Notes: generated by a model not told the origin, from the sequence alone. DNA of 64,000 nucleotides from Arthrobacter sp. B3I9 (GCF_030816935.1 NZ_JAUSYO010000001.1:1364001-1428000), one strand, 5' to 3'. Positions 41,489-50,681 are shown, numbered from the stretch's first letter. Program-made: numbers and translations.

Positions 41489-42451
41489 GTGACTAATACT
41501 GACATCCCGCCCGCGGCGGACTCTGCTTCCTCCCCATCGGGCTCCCCGGCTTCCGGCACGGCGGCGACCGCCGGAACCGTGATCGGCCTGGATATCGGCG
41601 GCACCAAGACCCGCGGCGTCCGGTTCGAAGACGGCGCCGTTGTGGCGGACGAATCCGTGGGCAGCTCGAACGTCCAGAATGTCAGCCGCGAGGAAGCGGC
41701 ACGCAACCTGGAAGAGCTCTTCTCCCGGATCGGCGGCGGGGCCGTGGCCCAGGTGTACGCGGGGGCCGGCGGAATCGACACCGACGACGATGCCGCCGCG
41801 CTCGCGGCGCTGATAGCGCCGCACGTGCCGGGCGCCCGGATCACCGTGGTCCACGATTCCCGGCTCCTGCTCGCCGCGGGCGGCGCCAGCACCGGCGTCG
41901 CCGTGATCGGCGGCACGGGCTCGGCGGCCTGGGGCAAAAACGGCCGGGGCGAGGAGGCCCGGGCCGGCGGCTGGGGCTACCTGCTGGGCGACGAGGGCAG
42001 CGGCTACTGGCTGGGCCGCGAGGCGGTCCGCCACAGCCTGCGCCGGATGAACCAGGGTCTGCAACCGGACGAACTCACCACCGCACTGCTGGCCTCCTGC
42101 GGGGTGGACCACCCGAACAAGCTGATCGCGCTGTTCCACTCCGCTGCCACCGGCCGGCGCTACTGGGCGCAACAGGCCCGGCTCGTGGTCGAGGCAGCCG
42201 ACGCGGGCCACGCGGAGAGCCGTGAGCTGGTGGACCAGGCCGGCCGCGACCTGGCACAGCTCGCCGAACAGACGCTGCGGCAGCTCGGCATCGACGGGCC
42301 CGTGATCCTGGGGAGCGGACTGGGCATGAACGTGCCGCGGCTGCAGGAATCGTTCCGTGCGGCCCTGGCCGCCGCGGGTATCACTGACGTCCGGGTCCTG
42401 GACCAGGATCCGGTGTTCGGTGTGCCCCGGCTGGTCGCCGAGAACGGCTGA
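41489..42451 (+). CDS. BadF/BadG-family ATPase, N-acetylglucosamine kinase-like
   Basis: A 320-residue ASKHA-fold kinase. After a 28-residue Ala/Ser/Pro leader it shows phosphate-1 VIGLDIGGTKTRGVRFEDG, the AGAGGIDTDDD region, VVHDSRLLLAAGG, GVAVIGGTGSAAWGKNG and AGGWGYLLGDEGSGYWLGRE, the pattern of eukaryotic-type GlcNAc kinases and BadF/BcrA proteins. It would phosphorylate an amino sugar from wall recycling. The GTG start has a -10 box 6 nt before it, hence leaderless. It is divergent from the nitronate enzyme by 36 bp. Confidence 0.86.
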   Translation: MTNTDIPPAADSASSPSGSPASGTAATAGTVIGLDIGGTKTRGVRFEDGAVVADESVGSSNVQNVSREEAARNLEELFSRIGGGAVAQVYAGAGGIDTDDDAAALAALIAPHVPGARITVVHDSRLLLAAGGASTGVAVIGGTGSAAWGKNGRGEEARAGGWGYLLGDEGSGYWLGREAVRHSLRRMNQGLQPDELTTALLASCGVDHPNKLIALFHSAATGRRYWAQQARLVVEAADAGHAESRELVDQAGRDLAQLAEQTLRQLGIDGPVILGSGLGMNVPRLQESFRAALAAAGITDVRVLDQDPVFGVPRLVAENG

Positions 42452-42528
42452 GAGCCGGATCGGCCTGACGCCGCCGGGACACCGCGCTCCGGCGATGTCC
42501 GTGGTCCGGGATGTCCGCGCTACGACAC

Positions 42529-42534
42529 TACGCT
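42529..42534 (+). promoter_or_regulatory. -10 box of Nudix gene
   Basis: TACGCT, first T 12 nt before ATG 42541. GGAAGG directly abuts the ATG, too close to act as a ribosome site. Confidence 0.4.
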
Positions 42535-42540
42535 GGAAGG

Positions 42541-43005
42541 ATGAGCTTGAATTTCGATACCCGTCCGGCCGCCTACGCGGTCATTGTGCGCGATGATGCC
42601 ATTCTGCTGGCGTACTGGAAACAGGGCGGCAAAGAAGGCTGGACCCTGCCCGGCGGCGGTCTGGATCTGGCCGAGCATCCCGTGGACGGATGCCGCCGGG
42701 AGATCTATGAGGAGACCGGGTACCATGCCGAGATCGGCGCGATGCTGGGGGTCGACGTCGGACACTGGCCCGCGGAGATCCGGATCGACGGCGGGGAACG
42801 GGACTTCCAGTCGCTTCGGCTTGTCTACGAGGCGCGGACCACCGGCGGGGAGCTGCGGCATGAGGTGAACGGGACCACCACGCATGCGGCCTGGATCCCG
42901 CTGACGGAGCTCGGGGGCCTGAACAAGGTCTCGCTGGTGGACGTCGCGCTTCGTCTTTACCGGGAAAGGCCGCTGAACGGCAAACTTGCCGACCGGCTGC
43001 CCTAG
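42541..43005 (+). CDS. Nudix hydrolase
   Basis: A 154-residue hydrolase with a complete Nudix box: GGLDLAEHPVDGCRREIYEE followed by TGY (G-x5-E-x7-REIYEE-x-G). N-terminal PAAYAVIVRDDAILLAYWKQ and C-terminal HAAWIPLTELGGL complete the fold. The substrate, a nucleoside diphosphate derivative, cannot be told; ADP-ribose or an oxidised nucleotide are usual for this size. A longer frame by ten codons is possible but the -10 box supports ATG 42541. Confidence 0.9.
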   Translation: MSLNFDTRPAAYAVIVRDDAILLAYWKQGGKEGWTLPGGGLDLAEHPVDGCRREIYEETGYHAEIGAMLGVDVGHWPAEIRIDGGERDFQSLRLVYEARTTGGELRHEVNGTTTHAAWIPLTELGGLNKVSLVDVALRLYRERPLNGKLADRLP

Positions 43006-43061
43006 CCGCGCCGCGGCGGCGAGGATATCCTAGGACCGTTAAACAGAGCGGGGAGGTGGAG

Positions 43062-43139
43062 ATGATGGGTGCCATTGAACAGCGCGCCACGCGCGCAAGA
43101 AGCCACGTCATTATTCCTGCCCCGGCTTTGAGCACCTAG
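43062..43139 (+). CDS. 25-residue small ORF before rsgA
   Basis: GGGAGGTGGAG directly before ATG 43062/43065 is one of the best ribosome sites in the window. The peptide opens MMGAIEQRATRARSHVII and ends PAPALST, with a basic middle. It ends 75 nt before rsgA, whose own ribosome site is AAAGGG. A short AGGATATCCT palindrome lies at 43022-43031. It may be a leader peptide that tunes rsgA translation, or a small protein in its own right; no run of one amino acid suggests classical amino-acid attenuation. Confidence 0.55.
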   Translation: MMGAIEQRATRARSHVIIPAPALST

Positions 43140-43214
43140 TAGCCCTACAGCTGCCGGTTCCCGTGGAACCCCCAGCGCGCGGCACGTGCACCGGGGCCCA
43201 TCAAAGGGTTTCCG

Positions 43215-44411
43215 TTGAGTTCATCATCTGCACATTTATCGTCTGCACAACTGTTCTCCCCGCAACCGGACGCCACCGGCGCCCAGCCGACCACCGGCCT
43301 TCCACCGGGTCCTGTCCGCTACGGCTACACCCCCGCCGCCGCGGAACGGTTCGCGGCGCATCCCCTGCCGGGCGGAACCGTCCCCGGCCGGGTGGTCCGG
43401 GTGGACCGGAACCGCGTCCTTGTCGCCGTCGCTGACGGCACAGACCATCTGCCCTACCCCCGTGACGCCATGGTGCCAGCCACCGGGGACTGGGTCTGGC
43501 TCGGCGACAACGGAGCGGGGGAGCACGCCATCGTCGCAGTGCTGCCGCGCCACTCGGAGCTGAGCCGCAAGCGTGCCTTCGAGGACTCCTCCGGGTCCCA
43601 GGTGCTCGGTGCGAACCTGGACGTCGTGGGCGTCGTCGTCCCGGTGGACCGGCCCCTGACCCACAACCGGCTGGAACGCACCCTGGTAGCGGCGTGGGAC
43701 TCCGGTGCCAGGCCGCTGGTGATCATCACCAAAGCCGACCTCGCGGACGTCGCGGACGACGTCGTCTGCCAGGTGGGGCGGCAGGCAGCCAGCGTCGAGG
43801 TGGTGACCACCTCGGCCGAACATGGCGACGGCCTCGACGAGCTCCTGGCCCAGCTGCCTCCCGGGGGGACCCTCGTGCTGCTGGGACCGTCCGGAGCGGG
43901 GAAGTCCACGCTCATCAACGCCCTCGTCGGTTTCGAGGCGCAGCAAACCGGGGAAGTCCGGGCCGGCGACGGCAAAGGCCGGCACACCACGACGGCGCGG
44001 GAACTCGTTCCGCTGCCGGGCGGTGCAGTGCTGATGGACACCCCCGGAGTGCGCGGCTTCGGGCTGTTCGACGCCGACGACGGCATGGAGGAGATGTTCG
44101 GCGACCTGGAGGAACTGTTCGGGCAGTGCCGCTTTTCCGACTGCGCCCATGACCGGGAGCCCGGCTGCGCCGTACAGGCCGCGCTCGCGGACGGGTCCCT
44201 TGAGGACCGCAGGTGGGCCAGCTACCGGAAACTCCAGCGCGAACTGTCGGCGCTGGCGAGGCGGCACGACGCTGCGGCGCGCCGCGCATATCAACGGGAG
44301 TGGCACCAGAGGATCGCGGCGGCCGGCCAGAGCCACCGTGCCGCCGAACGGCAACGGCACGAGAAGGCCGAAGGCCGGAAAGGCAAGGGGCCCCATCCAA
44401 AACAGGCATGA
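43215..44411 (+). CDS. rsgA: ribosome small subunit-dependent GTPase A
   Basis: A GTPase that checks late maturation of the 30S subunit. The 398-residue product has an OB-fold N-domain, a circularly permuted GTPase domain with the order NKxD-like ITKAD (G4), GPSGAGKST (G1) and DTPGVRGFG (G3), and a zinc knuckle Cys-x-Phe-x-Asp-Cys-x-His-x5-GC (CRFSDCAHDREPGC). The basic C-terminal tail is longer than usual. TTG 43215 is the best start, with AAAGGG 7 nt upstream. A 23-nt hairpin follows the stop. Confidence 0.95.
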   Translation: MSSSSAHLSSAQLFSPQPDATGAQPTTGLPPGPVRYGYTPAAAERFAAHPLPGGTVPGRVVRVDRNRVLVAVADGTDHLPYPRDAMVPATGDWVWLGDNGAGEHAIVAVLPRHSELSRKRAFEDSSGSQVLGANLDVVGVVVPVDRPLTHNRLERTLVAAWDSGARPLVIITKADLADVADDVVCQVGRQAASVEVVTTSAEHGDGLDELLAQLPPGGTLVLLGPSGAGKSTLINALVGFEAQQTGEVRAGDGKGRHTTTARELVPLPGGAVLMDTPGVRGFGLFDADDGMEEMFGDLEELFGQCRFSDCAHDREPGCAVQAALADGSLEDRRWASYRKLQRELSALARRHDAAARRAYQREWHQRIAAAGQSHRAAERQRHEKAEGRKGKGPHPKQA

Positions 44412-44587
44412 CTCCGAAGCCTTCGGGCAGCTTCGGCGGGCCGGCTCTTCCGGAACGGAATTCTCCGGCTTTGTCAGCTGCGCTGGATAGGGTGGGTCTT
44501 ACCCGCTTTACAGCCAAAAAATTGCAAGCATATGATCAGTTGGCTGGACCGTCCGATGTTGCCGCCAACAGTTAGGTAAGCCCGGAA

Positions 44588-45682
44588 ATGGCCGAAGCCA
44601 TGATCGAGTTCCAGAGCGTCACCAAGCAGTACCAGAGCGGACAGCCTGCGGTGGATGAGCTGACCATGTCCATTGACAAGGGCACCATCACTGTATTTGT
44701 CGGACCATCGGGCTGCGGAAAGACCACGTCGCTGCGCATGATCAACCGCATGGTCGAGCCAACGTCGGGGACCATCACGGTCGGCGGGGAAGACGTCACG
44801 TCGGTGCCGGCGGCAAAGCTGCGGCGGTCCATGGGCTACGTCATGCAGTCCTCCGGCCTGATGCCGCACCGTTCCGTGCTTGAGAACATCGCGACGGTTC
44901 CCCGGCTCAACGGCGTGTCCAAGGCCGAGGCCCGGCAGCGCGCCGAGGAGCTGCTCGACGTCGTCGGGTTGGCCCCGGCGCTGGGCAAGCGCTACCCCTC
45001 GCAGCTTTCCGGGGGCCAGCAGCAGCGTGTGGGCGTGGCCCAGGCACTGGCGGCCGACCCTCCCGTGCTCCTCATGGACGAACCGTTCAGTGCCGTCGAC
45101 CCCGTGGTACGTGATGAACTCCAGCAGGAACTCCTCCGGCTCCAGCGCGACCTCGCCAAGACCATTGTCTTCGTCACCCACGACATTGACGAGGCCACCG
45201 TGCTGGGGGACAAGGTGGCCGTCTTCGGCATCGGCGGAAAACTTGCCCAGTACGCCACGCCTGAGGAGATCCTTCGGGCCCCGGCAAGTGATTTTGTCGC
45301 CTCGTTCGTCGGCCGGGACCGCGGCTTCCGGCACCTTGGATTCAGCCCCTCCGACGGCGTCACCATCCACCCCGTCCGGACCGTCACCGCCGCCGACCTT
45401 CAGCACGAGGGCAGTTCCCTGGACGACTGGCAGCTGGTGGTGGACGACGCGATGCGTCCCCTCGGCTGGGCCGGCCCCGGGCAAAGCAGCGCGATGGTCC
45501 CCGGTGGATCGCTTTTCCGGAAGGGCGACACGCTCCGCCGGGCATTGGACGCCGCGCTCTCCTCTCCCTCCGGGCTGGGCGTGGCCGTGGGTAGCGACGG
45601 CCGCGTGGCCGGAGTGATCAAGGGCGACGAGGTGCTGGCGGTCATCGAATCGGACCGCCGGGTCCGTCAGGGCGTCCTCTGA
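44588..45682 (+). CDS. osmoprotectant ABC transporter ATP-binding protein (OpuCA/ProV-like)
   Basis: The ATPase of an import system for glycine betaine, choline or related quaternary amines. The 364-residue product has Walker A GPSGCGKTTS, the QSSGLMPHRSVLENIA Q-loop, signature LSGGQQQRVGVAQAL, Walker B PPVLLMDEPFSAVDP, the switch His in VTHDIDEA and a C-terminal pair of CBS-like domains, the ionic-strength sensor of OpuA/OpuC-type systems. First of four tightly joined genes; the next begins at its last base (TGATGG). The family assignment is firm; the exact ligand is not. Confidence 0.95.
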   Translation: MAEAMIEFQSVTKQYQSGQPAVDELTMSIDKGTITVFVGPSGCGKTTSLRMINRMVEPTSGTITVGGEDVTSVPAAKLRRSMGYVMQSSGLMPHRSVLENIATVPRLNGVSKAEARQRAEELLDVVGLAPALGKRYPSQLSGGQQQRVGVAQALAADPPVLLMDEPFSAVDPVVRDELQQELLRLQRDLAKTIVFVTHDIDEATVLGDKVAVFGIGGKLAQYATPEEILRAPASDFVASFVGRDRGFRHLGFSPSDGVTIHPVRTVTAADLQHEGSSLDDWQLVVDDAMRPLGWAGPGQSSAMVPGGSLFRKGDTLRRALDAALSSPSGLGVAVGSDGRVAGVIKGDEVLAVIESDRRVRQGVL

Positions 45683-46410
45683 TGGAATGGTTCCTGGCTA
45701 ACAGCGGGCGGGTGTACGGCCTCGCCGCGCAGCACCTGGTGCTGGCCGTGCTGCCGATGATCTTTGGACTGCTGATCGCCGTTCCGCTGGCACAGTTCGC
45801 CCGGCAGAACCGCGCCCTGCGCTCCGTCGTGGTGACGGCGTCCTCGCTGCTCTACACCATCCCCTCGCTGGCGCTTTTCATCATCCTGCCCACCGTGATC
45901 GGGACGAGAATCCTGGATCCGCTCAACGTTGTGGTGGCCCTGACCATCTATGCGGTCGCCCTGCTCGTCCGTGCCGCCCTGGACGCCTTTGATTCGGTGG
46001 ACGAAGACCTCCGCCAGGCCGCCGTCGCCATGGGCTTCAAGCCGGCCGCCCGCTTCCTCCAGATCGACCTCCCGCTATCCCTGCCCGTGCTCTTCGCGGG
46101 GCTCCGCGTCGTATCGGTCAGCAACATCTCGCTCGTCAGCGTCGCAGCGTTGCTTGGCATCGGGAACCTCGGCATGTTGTTCACCTCCGGGCTGCAGCGC
46201 GATTTTGTCACCGAGGTCATTGTCGGAATCATCGCCATTCTGGTCCTGGCGTTGGTGATGGATGCCGCGTTGGTGCTGCTGGAGCGGCTGCTGACCCCTT
46301 GGACTCGCGCAGCACCTCGCGGCGCAAGCCAGGACCACGGCGTGGGCAGGACCGGCACCTCGGCAGCGCTGATGCTCTCCGACGCGAAGGCCGGAGGTGG
46401 TTCCGCGTGA
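45682..46410 (+). CDS. osmoprotectant ABC transporter permease (OpuCB-like)
   Basis: A 242-residue membrane component with about six spans: VVVTASSLLYTIPSLALFII (the TIPSLALF signature of OpuC/ProW permeases), LTIYAVALLVRAALDAFDSV and the EAA-type loop DLRQAAVAMGFKPAARFLQI that docks on the ATPase. Overlaps the ATPase gene by 1 nt and the next permease by 4. A C-terminal hydrophilic tail of about 30 residues follows the last span. Confidence 0.93.
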   Translation: MEWFLANSGRVYGLAAQHLVLAVLPMIFGLLIAVPLAQFARQNRALRSVVVTASSLLYTIPSLALFIILPTVIGTRILDPLNVVVALTIYAVALLVRAALDAFDSVDEDLRQAAVAMGFKPAARFLQIDLPLSLPVLFAGLRVVSVSNISLVSVAALLGIGNLGMLFTSGLQRDFVTEVIVGIIAILVLALVMDAALVLLERLLTPWTRAAPRGASQDHGVGRTGTSAALMLSDAKAGGGSA

Positions 46411-47153
46411 GCAACGTCGTCACGGACACCTTTGCCTGGCTTGCCGAGCCGGAGCATTGGACCGGCAGCGCCGGGATTCCCGCACGGCTGGCGGAGCACC
46501 TGCAGTACACCGGCCTCGTCATGCTGATTGCCACCGCCATCGCTGTCCCGGTCGGACTCTTTGTGGGGCACACCGGCCGCGGGCGGGTGGCCATCGTCGC
46601 GCTTGCCGGCGCACTCCGGGCCCTCCCCACCCTCGGCCTCCTGACGCTGTTCGTGCTGCTGGCCGGCATCGGCCTCATGCCGCCGATCTGGGCACTGGTG
46701 ATCCTGACGGTGCCGCCGCTACTGGCCGGGACCTATGCCGGGATCTCCAGCGTGGACCGCAACGTCGTGGACGCCGCCCGGGCCATGGGCATGACCGAAC
46801 TCCAGGTCCTTTTCCGGGCGGAGTTCCCGAACGCGCTGCCGGTGATGTTCGGAGGGTTCCGCACCGGCGTGCTGCAGGTGGTCGCCACCGTCTCCGTGGT
46901 TGCCTACATCAACCTGGGCGGGCTCGGGCGGTACCTGTTCGACGGCCTGGTGCTGTCCGATTTCCCCCAGATGCTCGGCGGCTCCCTCCTCATTGCGGGG
47001 CTCGCGATCGCCGTCGACCTCGGCCTTGCCCTGTTCCAGCGGCTCTTCCTGTTCCGGGGAGCCCGCTCACAGCCGAACCGGAGCCAGCTGGCTGCGGTTG
47101 ATCTCACAGACCCCGTAACCGCGGAGACTGTTGTTCAAGGAGGTACGTCATGA
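46407..47153 (+). CDS. osmoprotectant ABC transporter permease (OpuCD-like)
   Basis: A 248-residue permease with about six spans. ALRALPTLGLLTLFVLLAGI is the counterpart of the first permease's TIPSL segment, and VVDAARAMGMTELQVLFRAE is the EAA loop. It starts at GTG 46407, overlapping the upstream stop (GTGA). It forms the heterodimeric channel with the preceding gene product. A longer open frame is antisense-like and unsupported. Confidence 0.93.
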   Translation: MSNVVTDTFAWLAEPEHWTGSAGIPARLAEHLQYTGLVMLIATAIAVPVGLFVGHTGRGRVAIVALAGALRALPTLGLLTLFVLLAGIGLMPPIWALVILTVPPLLAGTYAGISSVDRNVVDAARAMGMTELQVLFRAEFPNALPVMFGGFRTGVLQVVATVSVVAYINLGGLGRYLFDGLVLSDFPQMLGGSLLIAGLAIAVDLGLALFQRLFLFRGARSQPNRSQLAAVDLTDPVTAETVVQGGTS

Positions 47154-48112
47154 AGGAAATCCGCCAACGGGCACTCGGCAGGCGCGCATTCGGCGGCCTG
47201 GCCGCCGGCGTCGGCCTGGCCATGGCCCTGTCCGCCTGCGGGGGCTCGTCCAATCCGCTGTCCACCGCACCCGCGACAGGCGGGGCGACGTCCGCCGCCG
47301 GCGGAAACCTCGTCATCGGTTCCGCTGACTTCCCGGAGAGCCAGATCATTGCCGAGGTCTACGCCGGTGCGCTGAACGGTGCGGGTGTCACGGCGAGCAC
47401 GAAGCCGAACATCGGATCCCGCGAGGTCTACTTCAAGGCCGTGCAGGATGGATCCGTGGACGTGATCCCCGACTACAGCGGAAATCTCCTGCTGCACGTC
47501 AGCAAGGATGCCACCGAGGTCTCGGCCGAGGACATTTACAAGGCGCTGCCGGGCAAGCTGCCCGAGAGCCTGGGCGTGCTGAATGCCGCCAAGGCCGAGG
47601 ACAAGGACGCCATGGTGGTCACAAAGGCCACAGCCGAGAAGTATCAGCTGAAGTCCATTGAGGACCTTGCGAAGGTCTGCAGCGAGATCGTGGTGGGCGC
47701 CCCGGCAACCTTCGCCGAGCGGGCGTACGGCCTGCCCGGTCTGCAAAAGAACTACAACTGCACGCCCAAGAAGCTTGAGCCGTTCAGCGACGGCGGCGGT
47801 GCCGTCACGCTCAAGGCCCTGCTCTCGGACCAGGTCCAGGTGGCCGACATCTACACCACCACGCCGTCGATCGCCGACAATGACCTGGTGGTGCTGGAGG
47901 ACCCGAAGAACAACTTCATCGCCCAGCAGGTCCTGCCGCTGTACAACAAGTCCAAGATGACCGATGCGGCCAAAACAGCCCTGAACGCGGTGTCCAACGT
48001 CCTCACCACCGAGGACCTGATCAACCTCAACCGCGCCGTGAGCGGCAGCCAGAAGCAGGACCCCAAGGATGCCGCAGCCGCGTGGCTCAAGGACAAGGGC
48101 CTGGTGAAGTAA
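47150..48112 (+). CDS. osmoprotectant ABC transporter substrate-binding lipoprotein (OpuCC-like)
   Basis: A 320-residue extracellular binding protein anchored by lipid: signal MKEIRQRALGRRAFGGLAAG with lipobox LSAC (the RRAFGG could allow Tat export). The mature domain NLVIGSADFPESQIIAEVYA, GSREVYFKAVQDGSVDVIPD and YSGNLLL matches the OpuAC/OpuCC ligand-binding family. It starts within an ATGA overlap. A strong terminator closes the operon 35 nt downstream. Confidence 0.94.
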   Translation: MKEIRQRALGRRAFGGLAAGVGLAMALSACGGSSNPLSTAPATGGATSAAGGNLVIGSADFPESQIIAEVYAGALNGAGVTASTKPNIGSREVYFKAVQDGSVDVIPDYSGNLLLHVSKDATEVSAEDIYKALPGKLPESLGVLNAAKAEDKDAMVVTKATAEKYQLKSIEDLAKVCSEIVVGAPATFAERAYGLPGLQKNYNCTPKKLEPFSDGGGAVTLKALLSDQVQVADIYTTTPSIADNDLVVLEDPKNNFIAQQVLPLYNKSKMTDAAKTALNAVSNVLTTEDLINLNRAVSGSQKQDPKDAAAAWLKDKGLVK

Positions 48113-48146
48113 GGCCTCCGGCCTTCCCTTCCTGATGTACGACGGC

Positions 48147-48190
48147 GGCCGCCGCACCCCGCAGGTTCCTTGGGTGCGGCGGCCTTCTCC
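48147..48190 (+). terminator. rho-independent terminator of osmoprotectant operon
   Basis: A 13-bp perfect stem, GGCCGCCGCACCC (48147-48159) with GGGTGCGGCGGCC (48172-48184), followed by TTCTCC. Confidence 0.88.
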
Positions 48191-48280
48191 CGTGGTTGCC
48201 GGGTACGGGGTGCCGGAGCGGGCGCGGGCTGTGAGGCAAGTCTCACGGGAAGTACATCCCCGATATGGCATATTTGGTAA

Positions 48281-49501
48281 ATGGCAGAATTCAAGCAGTC
48301 CACCAAGCTTCATAATGTCCTTTACGACATCCGTGGACCGATCCTTCAGGCCGCCCAGCAGATGGAGGCGGAGGGTCACCGGATCCTCAAACTGAACATC
48401 GGAAACCCGGCCCCGTTCGGGTTTGAAGCGCCGGACGCCATCCTGGTGGACATGATCCGCCACCTGCCGCACGCCCAGGGCTACAGCGATTCCCGCGGCA
48501 TCTTCTCCGCCCGCACCGCCGTCTCGCAGTACTACCAGACGCGCGGGATCCAGAACATCCACGTCGACGACATCTACCTGGGCAACGGCGTCAGCGAGCT
48601 GATCACCATGTCGCTCATGGCGCTGCTGGACGACGGCGACGAGGTCCTCATCCCCACCCCCGACTACCCGCTGTGGACCGCTTCGGTGGCGCTGGCCAGC
48701 GGCCGGCCGGTGCACTACCTCTGCGACGAGGACTCCGGGTGGCAACCGGACCTCGAGGACCTGGAAGCGAAGATCACCCCCCGGACCAAGGGCATCGTGG
48801 TGATCAACCCCAACAACCCCACCGGTGCGGTGTATCCGGAAGAGACGCTCAAGAAGATCGTTGCCCTGGCCGAAAAGCACGGCCTGATCATCTTCGCCGA
48901 CGAGATCTACGAGAAAATCCTCTACGAGGACGCGGTGCACGTGAACATGGCCAGCATCACCGACGATGACGTCCTGTGCCTGACCTTCAGCGGGCTGAGC
49001 AAGGCCTACCGGGTCTGCGGCTACCGGGCGGGCTGGATGGCCATCTCCGGCCCGAAGAAGGAGGCCGCCGACTATCTCGAAGGCATCAACCTGCTGGCCA
49101 ACATGCGCCTGTGCGCCAACGTGCCCGCGCAGCACGCCATCCAGACCGCCCTCGGCGGCTACCAGAGCATCAACGACCTGATTCTCCCCGGCGGCCGGCT
49201 GCTGGAACAGCGGAACAAGGCCTACGACATGCTCAACGCGATCCCGGGCGTCAGCACCCAGCAGGCCCGCGGGGCGATGTACCTCTTCCCGCGCCTGGAT
49301 CCCGAGGTCTACCACATCCGCGACGACGAGAAGTTCGTCCTGGACCTGCTCCGCCAGCAGAAAATCCTTCTCTCCCACGGGCGGGCCTTCAACTGGGTCC
49401 GGCCGGACCACTTCCGGATGGTGACCCTGCCGAACGTCAAGGACCTGGAAGAGGCCATCAACCGCATGGCGGACTTCCTGAGCCGGTACCAGGGGAACTA
49501 G
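48281..49501 (+). CDS. alaA: pyridoxal phosphate aminotransferase (alanine transaminase, AlaA/AlaT-like)
   Basis: A 406-residue class I aminotransferase, predicted to make alanine from pyruvate and glutamate. Opening KLHNVLYDIRGPILQAAQQM, ILKLNIGNPAPFGFEAPD, VINPNNPTGAVYPEETLKKI, the aspartate/tyrosine DEIYEKILYED and the PLP-lysine motif TFSGLSKAYRVCGYRAGW are the AlaA/YfbQ pattern. The region before the ATG is AT-rich (CATATTTGGTAA) with no ribosome site, so a leaderless or short-leader transcript is likely. Amino-donor choice is inferred from the family only. Confidence 0.93.
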   Translation: MAEFKQSTKLHNVLYDIRGPILQAAQQMEAEGHRILKLNIGNPAPFGFEAPDAILVDMIRHLPHAQGYSDSRGIFSARTAVSQYYQTRGIQNIHVDDIYLGNGVSELITMSLMALLDDGDEVLIPTPDYPLWTASVALASGRPVHYLCDEDSGWQPDLEDLEAKITPRTKGIVVINPNNPTGAVYPEETLKKIVALAEKHGLIIFADEIYEKILYEDAVHVNMASITDDDVLCLTFSGLSKAYRVCGYRAGWMAISGPKKEAADYLEGINLLANMRLCANVPAQHAIQTALGGYQSINDLILPGGRLLEQRNKAYDMLNAIPGVSTQQARGAMYLFPRLDPEVYHIRDDEKFVLDLLRQQKILLSHGRAFNWVRPDHFRMVTLPNVKDLEEAINRMADFLSRYQGN

Positions 49502-49569
49502 CCTGAGGGCAGCAGCGCAGCGGGGATGACCTTCCCGCGCACAGGCTGCCCGGACAGAAGAGGCTTTCC

Positions 49570-50424
49570 ATGACAGACGTTGTGACCTTCGAGAAACTCC
49601 CCTCGGAAATGCTGCTCGCCGGAAAGGGGTTCCGGCTCAAGGACTCCGACCCGGATGCCACGCCCGGATTTCCCGGCGGCAAGTCCGACGGCGAGGCGCT
49701 CCTTGCGCACCTCGACGGCAGGCTGACCACGCTGCAGGAGACGCTGTTCGCGGAGTCACGCTTCGGCGGGACCAAGCGGATCCTGCTGATCCTGCAGGCG
49801 ATGGACACCGCCGGCAAGGGAGGCATCGTCAACCACGTCATGGGGACGATGAACCCCCAGGGAGTCCAGCTGAAATCCTTCAAGTCACCCACGCCGGAGG
49901 AAAAATCCTACGACTTCCTCTGGCGGATCGAGAAGGCTGTTCCGGCCGCCGGGATGGTCGGCGTGTTCGACCGGTCCCACTACGAGGACGTCCTGATCCA
50001 CCGGGTGCACCGCTGGGCCAGCCCCGAGGAACTCGAACGCCGGTACGCCGCCATTAACGAATTCGAGGCCCGGCAGACGGGCGCCGGGACCAAGATCGTC
50101 AAGGTCATGCTCAACATCAGCCGCGACGAACAGAAGGAACGGCTGCTGGCCCGGCTGGACGACCCCACCAAGCTCTGGAAGTACAGCAGCAACGACGTGA
50201 AGGAACGGGCCTTCTGGGACGACTACATGGATGCCTACCAAAAGGCCATCGAGAAGACCCACACCGACGCCGCACCCTGGCACGTCGTACCGGCCAACAA
50301 GAAGTGGTACGCCCGGATCGCCGTCCAGCAGCTGCTGCTGGACGCCTTAGAGGGACTGCACCTCAAGTGGCCGGTCCCGGAGCTTGACGTCGCCCTGGAA
50401 CGGGACCTGGTCGAACGGTCCTGA
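49570..50424 (+). CDS. ppk2: polyphosphate kinase 2 family protein
   Basis: A 284-residue PPK2 that moves phosphate between polyphosphate and nucleotides. Walker A ILQAMDTAGKGG, the conserved MNPQGVQLKSFKSPTPEE, Walker B MVGVFDRSHYEDVLIHRVH, RDEQKERLLARLDDPTKLWK and a lid ending in PWHVVPANKKWYARIAVQQL are all present. The length is that of single-domain PPK2 (class I or III), with nucleotide preference unknown. The ATG has GAGGCTTTCC before it, a weak site. Converges on xseB by 11 bp. Confidence 0.93.
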   Translation: MTDVVTFEKLPSEMLLAGKGFRLKDSDPDATPGFPGGKSDGEALLAHLDGRLTTLQETLFAESRFGGTKRILLILQAMDTAGKGGIVNHVMGTMNPQGVQLKSFKSPTPEEKSYDFLWRIEKAVPAAGMVGVFDRSHYEDVLIHRVHRWASPEELERRYAAINEFEARQTGAGTKIVKVMLNISRDEQKERLLARLDDPTKLWKYSSNDVKERAFWDDYMDAYQKAIEKTHTDAAPWHVVPANKKWYARIAVQQLLLDALEGLHLKWPVPELDVALERDLVERS

Positions 50425-50435
50425 GCCGCAGCCGG

Positions 50436-50681
50436 CTACCTGCCCTGGCCGGCCTGGTCCCGCGCTGCGGCCAGACGCTTCCGGGCGCCCTCCAGCCATT
50501 CTTCGCAGCGCTGGGCCAGCGCCTCACCCCGCTCCCACAGTGCGAGTGATTCCTCCAGGCTCGCCCCTCCCGCCTCCAGCCGGCTGACCACACCGACCAG
50601 CTGTTCGCGTGCGTCCTCGTAGCTCAGGCTGTCGATGTCGGCGTACGGGCCGCTCGTGCCGGGGGTGGTTTCCGCTGCCAT
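50436..50681 (-). CDS. xseB: exodeoxyribonuclease VII small subunit
   Basis: An 81-residue subunit with the XseB core SLSYEDAREQLVGVVSRLEA, GGASLEESLALWERGEALAQ and CEEWLEGARKRLAAA. It binds XseA in multiple copies to form the single-strand nuclease. ATG 50681 has AAGGAG at good spacing; the longer upstream frame is not supported. Follows xseA by 76 nt on the same strand. Confidence 0.95.
   Translation of the reverse strand: MAAETTPGTSGPYADIDSLSYEDAREQLVGVVSRLEAGGASLEESLALWERGEALAQRCEEWLEGARKRLAAARDQAGQGR

Noticed and set aside
40400..42211. A 603-residue version of the nitronate monooxygenase
   Set aside because: The extra 250 residues are antisense to the sugar kinase gene and lack family similarity; ATG 41452 has a ribosome site and the true N-terminus.
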